DNA from: UBA964 sp031382085
GTDB taxonomy: Bacteria; Pseudomonadota; Gammaproteobacteria; Steroidobacterales; Steroidobacteraceae
Direction of reading: 5' to 3'
DNA length: 64,000 nt
Assembly: GCA_031382085.1 (NCBI GenBank)
Contig: JANMYM010000009.1
Span: forward strand, 1-64,000
The notes beneath the pieces are model-generated. The model searched no databases. It saw nothing but the letters and a program-made list of their open reading frames with translations, and was not told where the DNA came from. Each line of letters opens with the position of its first letter. Position 1 is the stretch's first letter. Shown one piece after another: positions 1-9,191 of the stretch. Position numbers and translations under genes: made by a program.

Positions 1-1241
1 GCGCCTGCGATAGCGGCAGCTGCCAGCGTGAGGGAAACGCCACGGCCAATCTCGCCGTCGAACCACAGCGCAGCGCTGCCTGCCGACAGCAGCGGTCCTA
101 GACCCAGACCCAGGATATTGGTGATCATGAGATTGACGGCCGACATCTGACCTCGCATGCGACCGGGCGTGATCAACTGCACGGCAACAGGGCTCTGGGT
201 CAACAATGTGGTGAACGACAGTGTTAGCAGGCACATCAACGTGATTGTTAGGGCGACACTCGGAGCGTTGAAAGTCAACGGCCCCAAAACGGCGATCGCA
301 ATGAATCCCCACTGACTGATCTTCAGAGGTGCGTCGAGCAGGCCGCGGCGCGTTCCGATATCGCAAAGCCAGCCGCCAACGACCGGCCCGATGGCGCCAC
401 AGGAGAGCATCACAGCTCCGAACAGCAGGCCCGAATCAGCCGGAGCGAGTGCGAATCTGCGCGACAGGAACACGGGCGCCCAGCTGACGTACGCATAAGC
501 AACGATGCCGTTGAGTGCCCCCGCTATCATCAAAGGGCCATAGGCCGCCCGCGCGGCACGCAGTCGCTGCAACACGTCGCGAATCGAGGGCGCGGCCTGT
601 TGCTGAGTCCGGGAAGGTTCTCGAGCCGTCAGGAACACCAAAACAGCTATAAACAGCCCAGGCAGGCCGACGCTAACAAATGTGGATTGCCACGGCGCCA
701 GCGTGCCGACAATCGGCCAGTGTATGGGGCCGGTCGCGGTGAACGCTTTCAGGGCGGCGCCCCCGCCTAATAACGCGATTCCATTGCCAAGCGCGCCGCC
801 GGTTGTATAGATGCCGATAACGCGCGCCAGGCGATCGCGAGGAAACGTATCGGAGAAGATCGAGAATGCCGCCGGGGACAGCACGGCTTCGCCGACTCCG
901 ACCAGGACACGAGCGAGAAAGATTGCAGCGAAGGTCGTCGCGAGGCCACAAGCGATGGTTGCGGCACTCCAGAGCAACACGCCGACGACGATCAGCAGCC
1001 GACGATTTGCCAGATCGGCGGCTCGTCCCAGCGGAATTCCCATGATGGCGTAGAAGACCGCGAACGCGGCACCCTGAAGCAGCGAGATCTGCACATCGGT
1101 CAGGTCCAAGTCAGCCTTCAGTGGCTGTACCACGACGCTGACGATCAGCCGATCGACGAACGACAGGATGTACGCAGCCGTCAGGAGCGCGAGCGTCCAC
1201 CACGCTCGCGTGCCGACAGCGACCATCCCAGGCGTCGACAC
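1..1241 (-). CDS. MFS transporter, spinster-like (3' end beyond window)
   Basis: Inner-membrane secondary transporter of the major facilitator superfamily; substrate unknown. Reading the minus strand from 1241 gives about 413 residues without a stop before the window edge. The N-terminus shows the family signature with SFVDR in helix 1, GRAADLANRR in the 2-3 loop, and RVLVGVGEA in helix 4, followed by a central hydrophilic linker and a second set of hydrophobic helices. I chose GTG 1241 because an AGAGG lies nine bases upstream; ATG 1226 is the alternative. The upstream PepSY gene stops five bases before this start, so it is the fifth gene of the hydrolase operon and probably imports or exports the operon's substrate. 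Confidence 0.85.
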   Translation of the reverse strand, partial: MSTPGMVAVGTRAWWTLALLTAAYILSFVDRLIVSVVVQPLKADLDLTDVQISLLQGAAFAVFYAIMGIPLGRAADLANRRLLIVVGVLLWSAATIACGLATTFAAIFLARVLVGVGEAVLSPAAFSIFSDTFPRDRLARVIGIYTTGGALGNGIALLGGGAALKAFTATGPIHWPIVGTLAPWQSTFVSVGLPGLFIAVLVFLTAREPSRTQQQAAPSIRDVLQRLRAARAAYGPLMIAGALNGIVAYAYVSWAPVFLSRRFALAPADSGLLFGAVMLSCGAIGPVVGGWLCDIGTRRGLLDAPLKISQWGFIAIAVLGPLTFNAPSVALTITLMCLLTLSFTTLLTQSPVAVQLITPGRMRGQMSAVNLMITNILGLGLGPLLSAGSAALWFDGEIGRGVSLTLAAAAIAG

Positions 1242-1246
1242 CTTCG

Positions 1247-2437
1247 TCAGCCTCTCAGCGATTCATCGCTGCCGGGCGTCGCATTCGCGATATCGGCCCG
1301 GCGTGCTCGTTGTTGACGCAGCCACGCCAGCAATCCAGTCACATACAATGCTGGAACTGCTAGCCCGGTGAGTACGACCACAACGGTGCCGAACAAACCT
1401 GCCGCCAGATTGGAGTGGAGTGGGGTCATCCAGGCTTGCAGTGTTTCGGAGCCTGTTAGATTGTCGCCACGACGTGACGCCAGGACCTTGGCGGATTGCC
1501 GGTCGACCCAAACCTCGGTGTAGAGCGCGCGTGATTTGAGACGCTCCTGGGTGCTCAGGCTTACGATGTACGGAGCACACGGATTTTCCGGTTTGGTCAC
1601 CAGGCGCAGCGCAAGGCCTTCGTGCACGGCCAATGCGCTGCGCACGGCCTGGTCCGTTGTGATTTGCTGCACACAGTTCTCAGGCGTTCGATCTGGATTT
1701 GCAGGCCGATATTCCCGAATGGGCGACATCAAGGTTGCGATTCGGTTGTACGGCGCAGGCGTCAACAAATACGAGCCGCTCAGTATCGCCAATATCAATG
1801 GCACGAACAGCCATGCAGCAGAGACCGAATGCAGCGAGACGAGCCAGAGCCGGCCGCGTGACTGTGTGCGTAGCTTGAAGCCCTGCGACCAGGAAACTCC
1901 GCGGGGCCACCACAGGTACAGACCACTGAACAAAGAAATCAAAGCGACGAAACCTGACGCCGCTACCAAATAAAACCCGGCCGCACCGCCTAACAAAGTG
2001 GCGTGAAAGGAGAGCAGGTTGCCCAGAAACGTATCCTCTAAAATGATCCGGCCGATGGGTTGGCCGGAGGCCGGGTTGACACTAACGACCACGTGCAGGT
2101 CCTTGCCTTTGGTGAGGGCCGGGTCCATCGCGCCCGCCAACAACGGAACACTTGCCGGAAAAGGCACCGACAACGGTGCTGCGATCACTTCCACGCTATG
2201 CAGCTCCGGGTAGGCTTTCCTGGCAGTTTCAATCCACTGGTCGAGTGGCAGACTGGCAGCCGGCATCGCGGCGAAGGCATGCTGATCGATGCCTTCCGGA
2301 AACAGCATCGATCCGAGTTCCCATTTGGCGAGCGGTGTGGATAGTGCGAGCCCGGCACCCGACAGAGACACAATGGCGAGCGCCAGTCCGATCGTGAGGC
2401 CCAGCCAAAGATGTATTTGAACCCACAGTTTCCGCAT
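1247..2437 (-). CDS. PepSY-associated TM helix protein
   Basis: Integral membrane protein of the PepSY-TM family, whose members include ferric-siderophore reductases next to TonB receptors. About 396 residues: N-terminal helix QIHLWLGLTIGL with a His, a large periplasmic loop (about residues 35-140), then helices with conserved His in SFHATLLGG, SLHSVSAAW and TPLHSNLAAG, and a last helix near 360-380. The four membrane His residues fit haem ligation. An AGGAGG at 2443-2448 is five bases from ATG 2437 and only two from ATG 2440, so 2437 is preferred. Fourth gene of the operon. An electron-transfer role in metal uptake is an inference; the enzymes beside it point to sugar acids instead. Confidence 0.82.
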   Translation of the reverse strand: MRKLWVQIHLWLGLTIGLALAIVSLSGAGLALSTPLAKWELGSMLFPEGIDQHAFAAMPAASLPLDQWIETARKAYPELHSVEVIAAPLSVPFPASVPLLAGAMDPALTKGKDLHVVVSVNPASGQPIGRIILEDTFLGNLLSFHATLLGGAAGFYLVAASGFVALISLFSGLYLWWPRGVSWSQGFKLRTQSRGRLWLVSLHSVSAAWLFVPLILAILSGSYLLTPAPYNRIATLMSPIREYRPANPDRTPENCVQQITTDQAVRSALAVHEGLALRLVTKPENPCAPYIVSLSTQERLKSRALYTEVWVDRQSAKVLASRRGDNLTGSETLQAWMTPLHSNLAAGLFGTVVVVLTGLAVPALYVTGLLAWLRQQRARRADIANATPGSDESLRG

Positions 2438-2453
2438 CATGTCCTCCTCACAA

Positions 2454-3458
2454 CTACAGGCTCTGCACCGAAGCTATCGCGCTGGAATCGAGAACCAATC
2501 GATTCCTCAGGGGATAACCGAAGGCGGGTACCGAGGCCTCAAAAACATCGCCGGTTTGTGTTTCGAACGATTCGTTGAAACTCATGACCGGGCAGCCCAG
2601 AAAATGCGCGTGAACCGTGTCAGGGATGCGATGCCGCGGGTACTTGAAGTGGTGGTACTCAAGGTTCCACAGCGAATGACACATGTTGGCCTCGCCGCTG
2701 AGAAATGTGCCTTCCCAAACGGGTCGGCCCGCACGAACAATTCGCGACACGCCTGTGACCTCGCGGGGCAGGGGGCCCAGCAGGAGTTCAGGGCCTAACG
2801 AACACGGTAGTAATTTCGAATGCGCCAGATAAAGATAATTTGTTTGTTCCGTCACATGATCAGAGAGGTCATTGCCCAGCATGTAGCCAAGGCGGTGTGG
2901 GACGCCTTGCGAATCCACGACATACGCCGCGACGATCTCGGGCTCTTCCGCGGCCGAGCCGCAAAATGACGGGACTACTAGATCGCTCCCCGGATTGGCA
3001 ACGCACTCACCGGTGCCCTTGAAAAACCACTCCGGCTGGACACCGGGCCGGGTATTTCCGGGTGGCTTGCCATCGCGCAGGCCCATCCGAAACATCTTCA
3101 TTGAATCACTGAGGCCCACTTCGTCATCGTGCGCAACGCGATGCATGCGGTCGCGGGCTTCGGCGCTACCGAGGTGCGTTAGGCCAGTTCCGGACACCAG
3201 CATTCTCGTGGGCTCGGGATGGTGAATAGGCGCCCTCAGTCGCCGTTCCGCGTCCAGCTCGGACAGCGCGTAACGCTCGGAACCCATCAGCGATTGCGCG
3301 AGCTCTGCAATCGGGCATTTTTCCAGGATGGCTCGATAGGCGAGCTCGTACGTGCTTTCGACTTCGCGCAGCGGAACGGCAAGGCCCTCCGTGCTAACAG
3401 CCACCCGAGTCCTGGCACCCTCAAGAAATTGAACAAGGCGAATCGCGGCAGGACTCAT
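2454..3458 (-). CDS. GguC/AraD1-like FAH-family protein
   Basis: 334-residue protein resembling GguC/AraD1 proteins, a fumarylacetoacetate-hydrolase-fold group found in sugar and sugar-acid operons and linked to 2-keto-3-deoxy-sugar-acid conversion. Recognisable family stretches are GTGLTHLGSAEARD (about 90-103), KMFRMGLRDGKPPG, PEWFFKGTGE, a metal-binding type segment around AAEEPEIVAAYV, NDLSDHVTEQTNYLYLAHSK and FLSGEANMCHS. Its ATG overlaps the stop of the dehydratase gene by four bases, indicating translational coupling. Inference: it acts on the 2-keto-3-deoxy acid made by the upstream dehydratase. The exact reaction cannot be read from sequence. Confidence 0.82.
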   Translation of the reverse strand: MSPAAIRLVQFLEGARTRVAVSTEGLAVPLREVESTYELAYRAILEKCPIAELAQSLMGSERYALSELDAERRLRAPIHHPEPTRMLVSGTGLTHLGSAEARDRMHRVAHDDEVGLSDSMKMFRMGLRDGKPPGNTRPGVQPEWFFKGTGECVANPGSDLVVPSFCGSAAEEPEIVAAYVVDSQGVPHRLGYMLGNDLSDHVTEQTNYLYLAHSKLLPCSLGPELLLGPLPREVTGVSRIVRAGRPVWEGTFLSGEANMCHSLWNLEYHHFKYPRHRIPDTVHAHFLGCPVMSFNESFETQTGDVFEASVPAFGYPLRNRLVLDSSAIASVQSL

Positions 3459-4642
3459 TCGCGATACTCTGGCCGGATCGAAACTCCGAAGCCCGGAGCG
3501 TCGTGCAGATGCAAATTGCCGTCGCGGAACTCAGCCGATCCTTCCAGGATGCGCCCCAGATAGGTGTCGCCATCCAGGTAGTCATCGGGAAAATGCTCTG
3601 CCATGGGAGAATTCATGTGCGACATCACCAAGTGCAGGTTGTGGTAGTCGCCTGAATGCGGGATGACCTTGACATCGAACGACTGTGCTAACGCCCAGAT
3701 CTTTCGCGCCTCGGTTACACCTCCTACGCGATTGACGTCCGGCTGGAGGTAGTCGACGGCCTGAGATTCAATCAGCTGCCGGAAGCCCCAGCGCGTCGCC
3801 TCGTGTTCACCACCCGCAATTGGGATGCGACTGCGTGAGCGCAAATACGCGTAGCCACGCACGTCGTCTGGCATCAGCGGCTCTTCGATCCACGTCAGCT
3901 CGAATTCCTCGAGTTTCGGAAAAATCGCCAGCGCGTAGTTGAGATCCCAGCCCATGTAGGCGTCGGCCATCAAGTCCGTCCCGGAACCAACAAGCTCGCG
4001 CATGCGACGAACCAATGCGACGTTTTTCGCGATTCCCGCTTTGCCGTCCAACGGGCCCCAGCCAAAGCGCAGCTTGAGCGCAGTATAGCCACGCTTCATT
4101 TGTCGCGACACGATCTCGCTCAGCTGATCCAGGTCGTCCATTGCATAGGCCGAGCTGCAATAGGCGCGAATTGCCTGTCGGGTACGGCCACCCAGCAGGT
4201 TGTAACAGGGCTGGCCGAGTGTTTTGCCCATCGCATCCCAGATGCCGATGTCGATGCCACTGATCGCGTGAAGTACGGCACCGCGGCGGCCGACGTTGAC
4301 GGTGGCCCGGTACATCTTCTCCCAGAGGTGCTCGACATCAAACACCGTCCGCCCAACCACCAATGGCGCGAGTACCTGCTCGATAAACTGGGCCGTGCCT
4401 TCGCTGCCGAGTGTGATGCAGCCAAGTCCGCACACGCCACTCGCCAGGTGAACGTGAACCGCCAAAACAACCGGCTGTGCGTGCCTGGTCTCTGCCGCTG
4501 AATTAAACAGACCGATCTGCTGCGCGCGATAAGCCTTTCGTTCGTCGTACAACGCATCCATCGGGCAAGTGGCCCACCACTTCGGTACCTCCCAACTTGG
4601 GGGTGGGATTCTGGTGACGCTGACTCGGCTGATGGTCGTCAC
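3455..4642 (-). CDS. Rhamnonate-dehydratase-like enolase superfamily enzyme
   Basis: 395-residue cytosolic enzyme of the mandelate racemase/muconate lactonising subgroup, closest in pattern to L-rhamnonate dehydratase. Such enzymes remove water from acid sugars to give 2-keto-3-deoxy acids using Mg2+. Visible residues include the metal ligands in LMADAYMGWD, WIEEPL and AGGEHEA and the catalytic His in VIPHSGDYHN, as in RhmD. The capping domain is N-terminal (about 1-140) and the barrel follows. Start ATG overlaps the hydrolase stop by four bases, and its stop overlaps the GguC-like start. Aldonic acid specificity is unknown; another acid sugar is equally possible. Confidence 0.87.
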   Translation of the reverse strand: MTTISRVSVTRIPPPSWEVPKWWATCPMDALYDERKAYRAQQIGLFNSAAETRHAQPVVLAVHVHLASGVCGLGCITLGSEGTAQFIEQVLAPLVVGRTVFDVEHLWEKMYRATVNVGRRGAVLHAISGIDIGIWDAMGKTLGQPCYNLLGGRTRQAIRAYCSSAYAMDDLDQLSEIVSRQMKRGYTALKLRFGWGPLDGKAGIAKNVALVRRMRELVGSGTDLMADAYMGWDLNYALAIFPKLEEFELTWIEEPLMPDDVRGYAYLRSRSRIPIAGGEHEATRWGFRQLIESQAVDYLQPDVNRVGGVTEARKIWALAQSFDVKVIPHSGDYHNLHLVMSHMNSPMAEHFPDDYLDGDTYLGRILEGSAEFRDGNLHLHDAPGFGVSIRPEYRE

Positions 4643-5856
4643 GGTTGAACCGGTGCTACAGCGAGCGCGAATGCATTTGAGATCTTTTCAGCAAGCCGAA
4701 AAGTTTCCAGCATCGCATACGGGTCGCGCCCACGTTCCCCTACGATGACTAACACGAGATCGCGTGAGGGCACGACTCTCACGTGGCTGCCGCCGAAGCC
4801 ATAGTGCCCAAATGAATCGATTGGCAGCGGCGCTCGGCTGCGGGCGGCGACCGCTGAGGGCGACAAATAAACATCTGCAAAGGCGCCATAGGGCTCGAGT
4901 GCCTCCGGCGGCGCGCCAGCGGGAAGCGCGGCATTCATCGATGCTTCCGTTGGCGTCCGCACAAAGTTCACCCAACCGGCCGGAAGGATTCGTTGCCCAT
5001 CCCAGATTCCGTCTCTCAGCAGGAGCGAGCCGAAACGTGCGAGGTCGCACGGACTCCAACGAACGCCACTGGAGCCATACCAAGTGCCGCGTCGGTCAAA
5101 TTCCAATTCGGTACGCGTCATGCCGAGAGGGCCTAACAATGATGAACGAAGGAACCCCACCACGCCGGTTCGCGTTCCGCCGGTTGCGCGCAGCACTTCC
5201 TGCCCGATCAGAGACGGAGTGCCGTCCGAATACTGAAAGTGACTGCCGGGCGGGTGGGCAAGCGGCTTCTCCGTCACATATTTTGCAAGGTCGAGAGCGC
5301 CGTCACCGAACGCGAACTCGAGAAAGTCGCTCGATGCGTCCCACTGAAGTCCGGTCGTCATGTTCAATGCATGTCGTGCCGTAATGGCATGTCTCGGGTC
5401 CGGTTTGACCCAGCCATCACGCACGAGTGGCGCGTCAATGTCGAAGCCGCGCTGCTGTACTAACAGGCCGGCCATGGCGGCGCCCATCATCTTTGCGACG
5501 GACATCGTATGTTCGATCTGGTCACAGCTGTGTGCCGCACGGTACCGCTCGTAAACGATTCGACCGCCCTGAACAACGACTAAAGCGTTAACCCGGCCGA
5601 TCGGCGATTGAGCGGACGGCGACCAAAGGAGACCGACGGCTTGGTCGAGTTCTTTGCGGTCCATTGACACTGATGGGCCTCGTGCCCACGACTGGGTGGG
5701 CCACGCAACATTTGACGGTTGCGCGGGAAACGTCGTATAGGTGAAATCTGGCGGCGCGCCCAGGGCGGCGCCAGACAACGACAAGTAGGTCGCCAGTGCA
5801 CCCGTCGCTACACAGCCAATTGCGCGGAAGCGCCCGCGCCACACGGTGAGAAGCAT
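4639..5856 (-). CDS. Serine hydrolase, beta-lactamase fold (class C type)
   Basis: 405-residue exported serine hydrolase of the beta-lactamase/esterase family. A signal peptide covers about residues 1-34 ending at GAALGA. The nucleophile motif is S119-V-A-K122, a YSD triad-type motif follows at FQYSDGTP, and HYGFGGSH replaces the KTG box, typical of esterases and 6-aminohexanoate-dimer-hydrolase-like enzymes rather than true beta-lactamases. ATG 5856 has GGAG seven bases upstream; the frame stays open much further upstream but that part crosses the divergent gene and has no homology. First gene of a five-gene operon and preceded by the 17-bp element at 5878. Likely cleaves an ester, lactone or amide of the imported substrate. 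Confidence 0.85.
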   Translation of the reverse strand: MLLTVWRGRFRAIGCVATGALATYLSLSGAALGAPPDFTYTTFPAQPSNVAWPTQSWARGPSVSMDRKELDQAVGLLWSPSAQSPIGRVNALVVVQGGRIVYERYRAAHSCDQIEHTMSVAKMMGAAMAGLLVQQRGFDIDAPLVRDGWVKPDPRHAITARHALNMTTGLQWDASSDFLEFAFGDGALDLAKYVTEKPLAHPPGSHFQYSDGTPSLIGQEVLRATGGTRTGVVGFLRSSLLGPLGMTRTELEFDRRGTWYGSSGVRWSPCDLARFGSLLLRDGIWDGQRILPAGWVNFVRTPTEASMNAALPAGAPPEALEPYGAFADVYLSPSAVAARSRAPLPIDSFGHYGFGGSHVRVVPSRDLVLVIVGERGRDPYAMLETFRLAEKISNAFALAVAPVQP

Positions 5857-5877
5857 GTCGTGCTCCAAGAAGTCAGG

Positions 5878-5894
5878 TAGTATAACGTTTAAGT
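5878..5894. promoter_or_regulatory. Putative LacI-family operator, copy 1
   Basis: The sequence TAGTATAACGTTTAAGT is identical at 11598-11614 in front of the TonB receptor. It is an imperfect palindrome around AACGTT, the core arrangement of LacI-family operators, and a LacI-family gene lies 390 bases away. The copy sits 22 bases upstream of the hydrolase start and also upstream of the plus-strand gene at 5938. On the minus strand it contains TATACT, a possible -10. Binding is inferred. Confidence 0.6.
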
Positions 5895-5937
5895 AAATGC
5901 GACGATATTCGCAATTTGGCCAGGAAGCAATCCAGTC

Positions 5938-6255
5938 ATGAAAATTCTGAAGTGGGCTGTTGCTGTCGTGCTGCTGTGCTCGCTTGTTGGCGCAGCGGTT
6001 GCGATGACATGGGTAACGCCGCGCGTCGCGAGACTTGCGCTGCGCGTTGCTTGCCCGACGGTGTTCGTGGAACATAGATCGCTGGACTATGCGTTCGACA
6101 AGTTGCGCAATCTCGGGCTGCTCCCCGTCGACATCACTCCGTTTGTCAGTTTGCATGCGGACCCGCAAGCGCGCGTTATGACAGCTAAGATGCTGGGTAT
6201 TGTGTCGTACTCGGCGGCATACTTCCCGGGTGAGGGCTGTGTGCTTGAGGATTAG
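5938..6255 (+). CDS. Orphan N-terminal segment of a serine hydrolase
   Basis: 105-residue protein with an N-terminal membrane anchor or signal segment (about 5-25). The rest, with CPTVFVEHRSLDYA, a VSLHADPQARVMTAKMLG stretch and AYFPGEGCVLED, resembles the roughly 100-residue N-terminal extension of larger serine hydrolases of the beta-lactamase family, including the end motif GxGC. The catalytic domain that normally follows is absent; the frame stops and the LacI gene begins. The divergent hydrolase (4639-5856) lacks such an extension. It may be a relic of a second hydrolase or a retained stand-alone piece. No clear Shine-Dalgarno is visible. Confidence 0.55.
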   Translation: MKILKWAVAVVLLCSLVGAAVAMTWVTPRVARLALRVACPTVFVEHRSLDYAFDKLRNLGLLPVDITPFVSLHADPQARVMTAKMLGIVSYSAAYFPGEGCVLED

Positions 6256-6279
6256 GGTGCCCGGAATTTGGATTTCGTG

Positions 6280-7377
6280 ATGAGTACTCGTCCCCGTAAG
6301 CCGCCTGTGCGACAGCGGACCCGCACAGCAGAATCGGCCAGCGCTTCGGCCATCAAGCAGCCGACCATTCACGATGTGGCGCGAGCGGCCAAGGTGTCGA
6401 TTGCCACGGTCTCCAACGTCATGAACAACCGCTCATCGGCGGCGGGTGAGAAAACTCGAAAGCTGGTGCGCCACCACATCGCACAGCTTGGCTATCGCAC
6501 GCATGCCGCGGGCCGCGGCTTGAGAACTTCACGTCGCAATTTCGTTGCCATGGTGATGATCGACGAATCGGCGAACTACCTGAGCGATCCCTTCGTTGCG
6601 AATCTCGTCGCCGGGTTCACCGATGCGGTCAACTCGCGCGGCTATGCCACCGTGGTACACGGCTGCAGACGCGGCGATCTGGAGGACACGGTTGTCATCA
6701 AGACTCTGGGCGTCGATGGTTACTGCTTGTCACTGTCGGGTGACGCAGCTGCGAGGGTCGACCTGGCCACCCGACTACGCGAGCTGAATCAACCCCTGGT
6801 CCTTGCGCAGGAGACCGTCATCAAGCCGGACAAAGATCTCTGCATCGTGCGGCAGGACGATTTCGGCGGCGGCGTGCAGTTGGCGGATCACTTGCTCGCG
6901 CGACGCGTGAAACGGCTGATGGTTGTGCTGTCGAAACTCGAGTGGCCATCATTCAATGCGCGCCTCGAGGGTCTTCGTGCCGGCATTCAACGGACCGGTC
7001 AGTCGACCAAAATTGAGGTCATTCGCGCGCGTTCAGAAGCGTTCGTCGACTGTGTCGCTGCCGTGTCCGAGTACCTCGCAGCAGGGAATCGGCCCGACGC
7101 GATCGTGGGTGGCAACGATCAGATCGGTCTATCGGCCATGTATGCCGTGCAAGCGGCTGGGTTGTCCGTTCCCAAGGATGTCCTGGTGACCGGGTTCAAT
7201 GCGCTAGATTTCTGGCAGTACTCAACGCCAAGGCTGACAACGGTCCGGTCCCGGCCGCGGGAAATTGGGGTCGCCGCCGGCAGCGCTCTGATCGACCGCC
7301 TCGAAACAGGCGTGTTTCGAGACAATGAGATTATTCTGCCCGTGGCGCTGATTCCAGCAGCATCCACCGAACAATAG
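6280..7377 (+). CDS. LacI-family transcriptional regulator
   Basis: 365-residue DNA-binding repressor-type protein. A basic N-terminal tail is followed by the LacI helix-turn-helix, PTIHDVARAAKVSIATVSNV (about residues 28-47), hinge helix, and a periplasmic-binding-protein-like sensor domain to the C-terminus (VVGGNDQIGLSAMYAVQ, VLVTGFNALDFW). ATG 6280 follows a GGA eight bases upstream; TTG 6268 and GTG 6277 are in the same frame. It lies between the two transcription units that carry the identical 17-bp AACGTT element, so it is the natural candidate to regulate both. The ligand is probably a sugar or sugar acid, by analogy with the family. Confidence 0.9.
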   Translation: MSTRPRKPPVRQRTRTAESASASAIKQPTIHDVARAAKVSIATVSNVMNNRSSAAGEKTRKLVRHHIAQLGYRTHAAGRGLRTSRRNFVAMVMIDESANYLSDPFVANLVAGFTDAVNSRGYATVVHGCRRGDLEDTVVIKTLGVDGYCLSLSGDAAARVDLATRLRELNQPLVLAQETVIKPDKDLCIVRQDDFGGGVQLADHLLARRVKRLMVVLSKLEWPSFNARLEGLRAGIQRTGQSTKIEVIRARSEAFVDCVAAVSEYLAAGNRPDAIVGGNDQIGLSAMYAVQAAGLSVPKDVLVTGFNALDFWQYSTPRLTTVRSRPREIGVAAGSALIDRLETGVFRDNEIILPVALIPAASTEQ

Positions 7378-7391
7378 CGTCGCGAGGGCCC

Positions 7392-8063
7392 TCAGGGCTG
7401 CTGCATGACGGCGAGGGTCACCGCCAACAGCGGCGCATGCACTAGATGCACCACCGCCGGTCGAATGAGCCCGAACGGGCGACGAGGCAAATGCACAAAG
7501 GCACGTCGCAGAGCCAGCGTTACAAAAAACGGGCTTAGCAACGCAACCCACCGCGGGTACTGGGTTGCCCCGAGACCTATGACCACGGAGAATGCGAACG
7601 ATCCGGTCGCGTAAACCGCAATCGTTGGGCGCGCCACCAGAGAGAACAGCGAGAGCGTGCGGCGGTGAAACTCGGTCAATGCGGTTTGCGCGGAATCGTT
7701 GCGTTGTTGTGTCGATGTAAAGTCGGCGAGATCACCCAGAATGGTGATCACGGCGTGTACTGCGGTACCGGCCAGCATGAAGAATGCCAACGACAGGGTC
7801 ACGAACAATGCAACACCGGTCCCGGCGGGCGAGAGCGCCGTGTATACGCCGAAGTAACCCAGTGACGCGATAGGCAATGCCAGTGTTCCCGCCATGCACC
7901 AGCGGATGCGACGGCGCGACATACCGGCGAAATAAAGCCAGGGCTCGTTCCAGTAGCGCGGCATGGGTGACGTTTGACCCATGCCCGCGATGTCTGAGGC
8001 CCCGACTGCGATCGATCCAACGAGGCCGAACCCAGTCAACGCAGTTGCGATTTCCATGTTCAT
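7392..8063 (-). CDS. Multi-pass membrane protein of unknown function
   Basis: About 223 residues with roughly six hydrophobic segments. Recognisable features are a GASDIAGMG motif in the first periplasmic/helix region, PRYWNEPWLYFAGMSRRR, a GYFGVYTALSP helix and a C-terminal basic-rich PRRPFGLIRP segment. I do not recognise a function. The frame extends to 8141, but ATG 8063 begins the conserved-looking part; TACTTT seven bases upstream could be a -10 of a leaderless mRNA. It points against the VOC gene and converges with the LacI gene, so it is not clearly part of either operon. Confidence 0.65.
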   Translation of the reverse strand: MNMEIATALTGFGLVGSIAVGASDIAGMGQTSPMPRYWNEPWLYFAGMSRRRIRWCMAGTLALPIASLGYFGVYTALSPAGTGVALFVTLSLAFFMLAGTAVHAVITILGDLADFTSTQQRNDSAQTALTEFHRRTLSLFSLVARPTIAVYATGSFAFSVVIGLGATQYPRWVALLSPFFVTLALRRAFVHLPRRPFGLIRPAVVHLVHAPLLAVTLAVMQQP

Positions 8064-8235
8064 TGCTGACAAAGTAGCACACTGAAACGTAGTACAGCGC
8101 GCACCGGCCAAGTCAAAGGACAGACTATCGGTTGCCAGCAATTGTCTGCAATATGGCTCTTATTTATTCGATTTGCAGCTGGTCTCCTGGACCGTCGCGG
8201 TCGCCTTTGAACTGCTTTACCATGCGTGAGCTGCC

Positions 8236-9147
8236 ATGAGCTACGGCTTTCTCGAAATTGACCACCTTTTGGCGTCGGGCGATCCCGAGATCGGCGGCGC
8301 TGCGTATGAGCGGCTGGGTTTCACGGTGACGCCGATTAGCGTCATCGGCGATCTCGGTGTCGCAAACCGCCTGGTGCTGTTGCGCCCCCTGTCGCCCGGC
8401 ACGGCGGCGTTCTTCGAATGCATGGGGGTGGTCGATGCCGAGGTCGCTGGAACAACGCCCATGGCCGCGTTGCTCGCCGGTCCACCGGGAGTGCGTTCGA
8501 TGGTGCTTTCCGGACCGAATGCGCAGCAGTCTTTCGATGCCCTCACGCGCGATGGTTTTCGCTTTCAACGCCTAATCGACGTGGAGCGTGATTGGCGTCT
8601 GCCGGATGGGGAAGTCTTGAAGCCGGCGTTTCGCGTGACGCTGCCGATTCATGCGCCCTTGAGCTTCAATTTCTGTGAGTACCGTACGCTGCACTATTAC
8701 TTGCGGGATGAGTGGCTGGAACATGAAAACGGAGCCCGCCATCTTTCGCGGGTATTCGCGATCTCCAGCGACCCTGGCGCCGTCGCGAGCTACTATGCAC
8801 GCGTCTTCGCGAAACCCCCACGGTGCATCGAGCGACTTTATGCCGTAGCCCCGGGCCGATGCGAGCTCTGCGTCGGCGACGCCACCGCGCTGCAATCTCT
8901 GCTTCCCGTGCAATGGCTCCCGACGGATGCCGGTGCTGAGCGCTATCTCGGGTTCGAGGTCGAGGTCGAGTCGCTCGCCGCGGTGGGGAAGCTCCTGAGA
9001 AGTCGCAATATCGAATTCGTTGAATATGGCGCGGCAATCGTCGTTGCACCACACGAAGCGTGCGGCAACGTACTGCGCATTATCGGCTCGAGCTCGAGAG
9101 ACTGTTCTACGGTCCGCGGAACCGCGCCAGCCGCAAGCGGGGCATAG
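8236..9147 (+). CDS. VOC-family (glyoxalase-like) protein
   Basis: 303-residue protein of the vicinal oxygen chelate superfamily. The start, FLEIDHLLASGDPEIGGAAY then ERLGFTVTP, matches the glyoxalase-like domain in which His of IDHLL binds metal; a second half (about 150-290) repeats the fold weakly. These proteins isomerise, lyse or bind small metabolites; the substrate here is unknown. It precedes the acylase by 44 bases and is probably co-transcribed with it. ATG 8236 is preceded by a GAG, with TACCAT at about 8219 as a possible -10. Confidence 0.78.
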   Translation: MSYGFLEIDHLLASGDPEIGGAAYERLGFTVTPISVIGDLGVANRLVLLRPLSPGTAAFFECMGVVDAEVAGTTPMAALLAGPPGVRSMVLSGPNAQQSFDALTRDGFRFQRLIDVERDWRLPDGEVLKPAFRVTLPIHAPLSFNFCEYRTLHYYLRDEWLEHENGARHLSRVFAISSDPGAVASYYARVFAKPPRCIERLYAVAPGRCELCVGDATALQSLLPVQWLPTDAGAERYLGFEVEVESLAAVGKLLRSRNIEFVEYGAAIVVAPHEACGNVLRIIGSSSRDCSTVRGTAPAASGA

Positions 9148-9191
9148 CGCTTCAGCCCTAGCCAGCGCCGTTTCCCTTACCATCGAAAGAC

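Noticed and set aside
4639..6372. 577-residue frame extending the serine hydrolase upstream of 5856
   Set aside because: The added 172 residues have no motif, cross the operator and the opposite-strand gene; ATG 5856 has a good ribosome site and begins a signal peptide.
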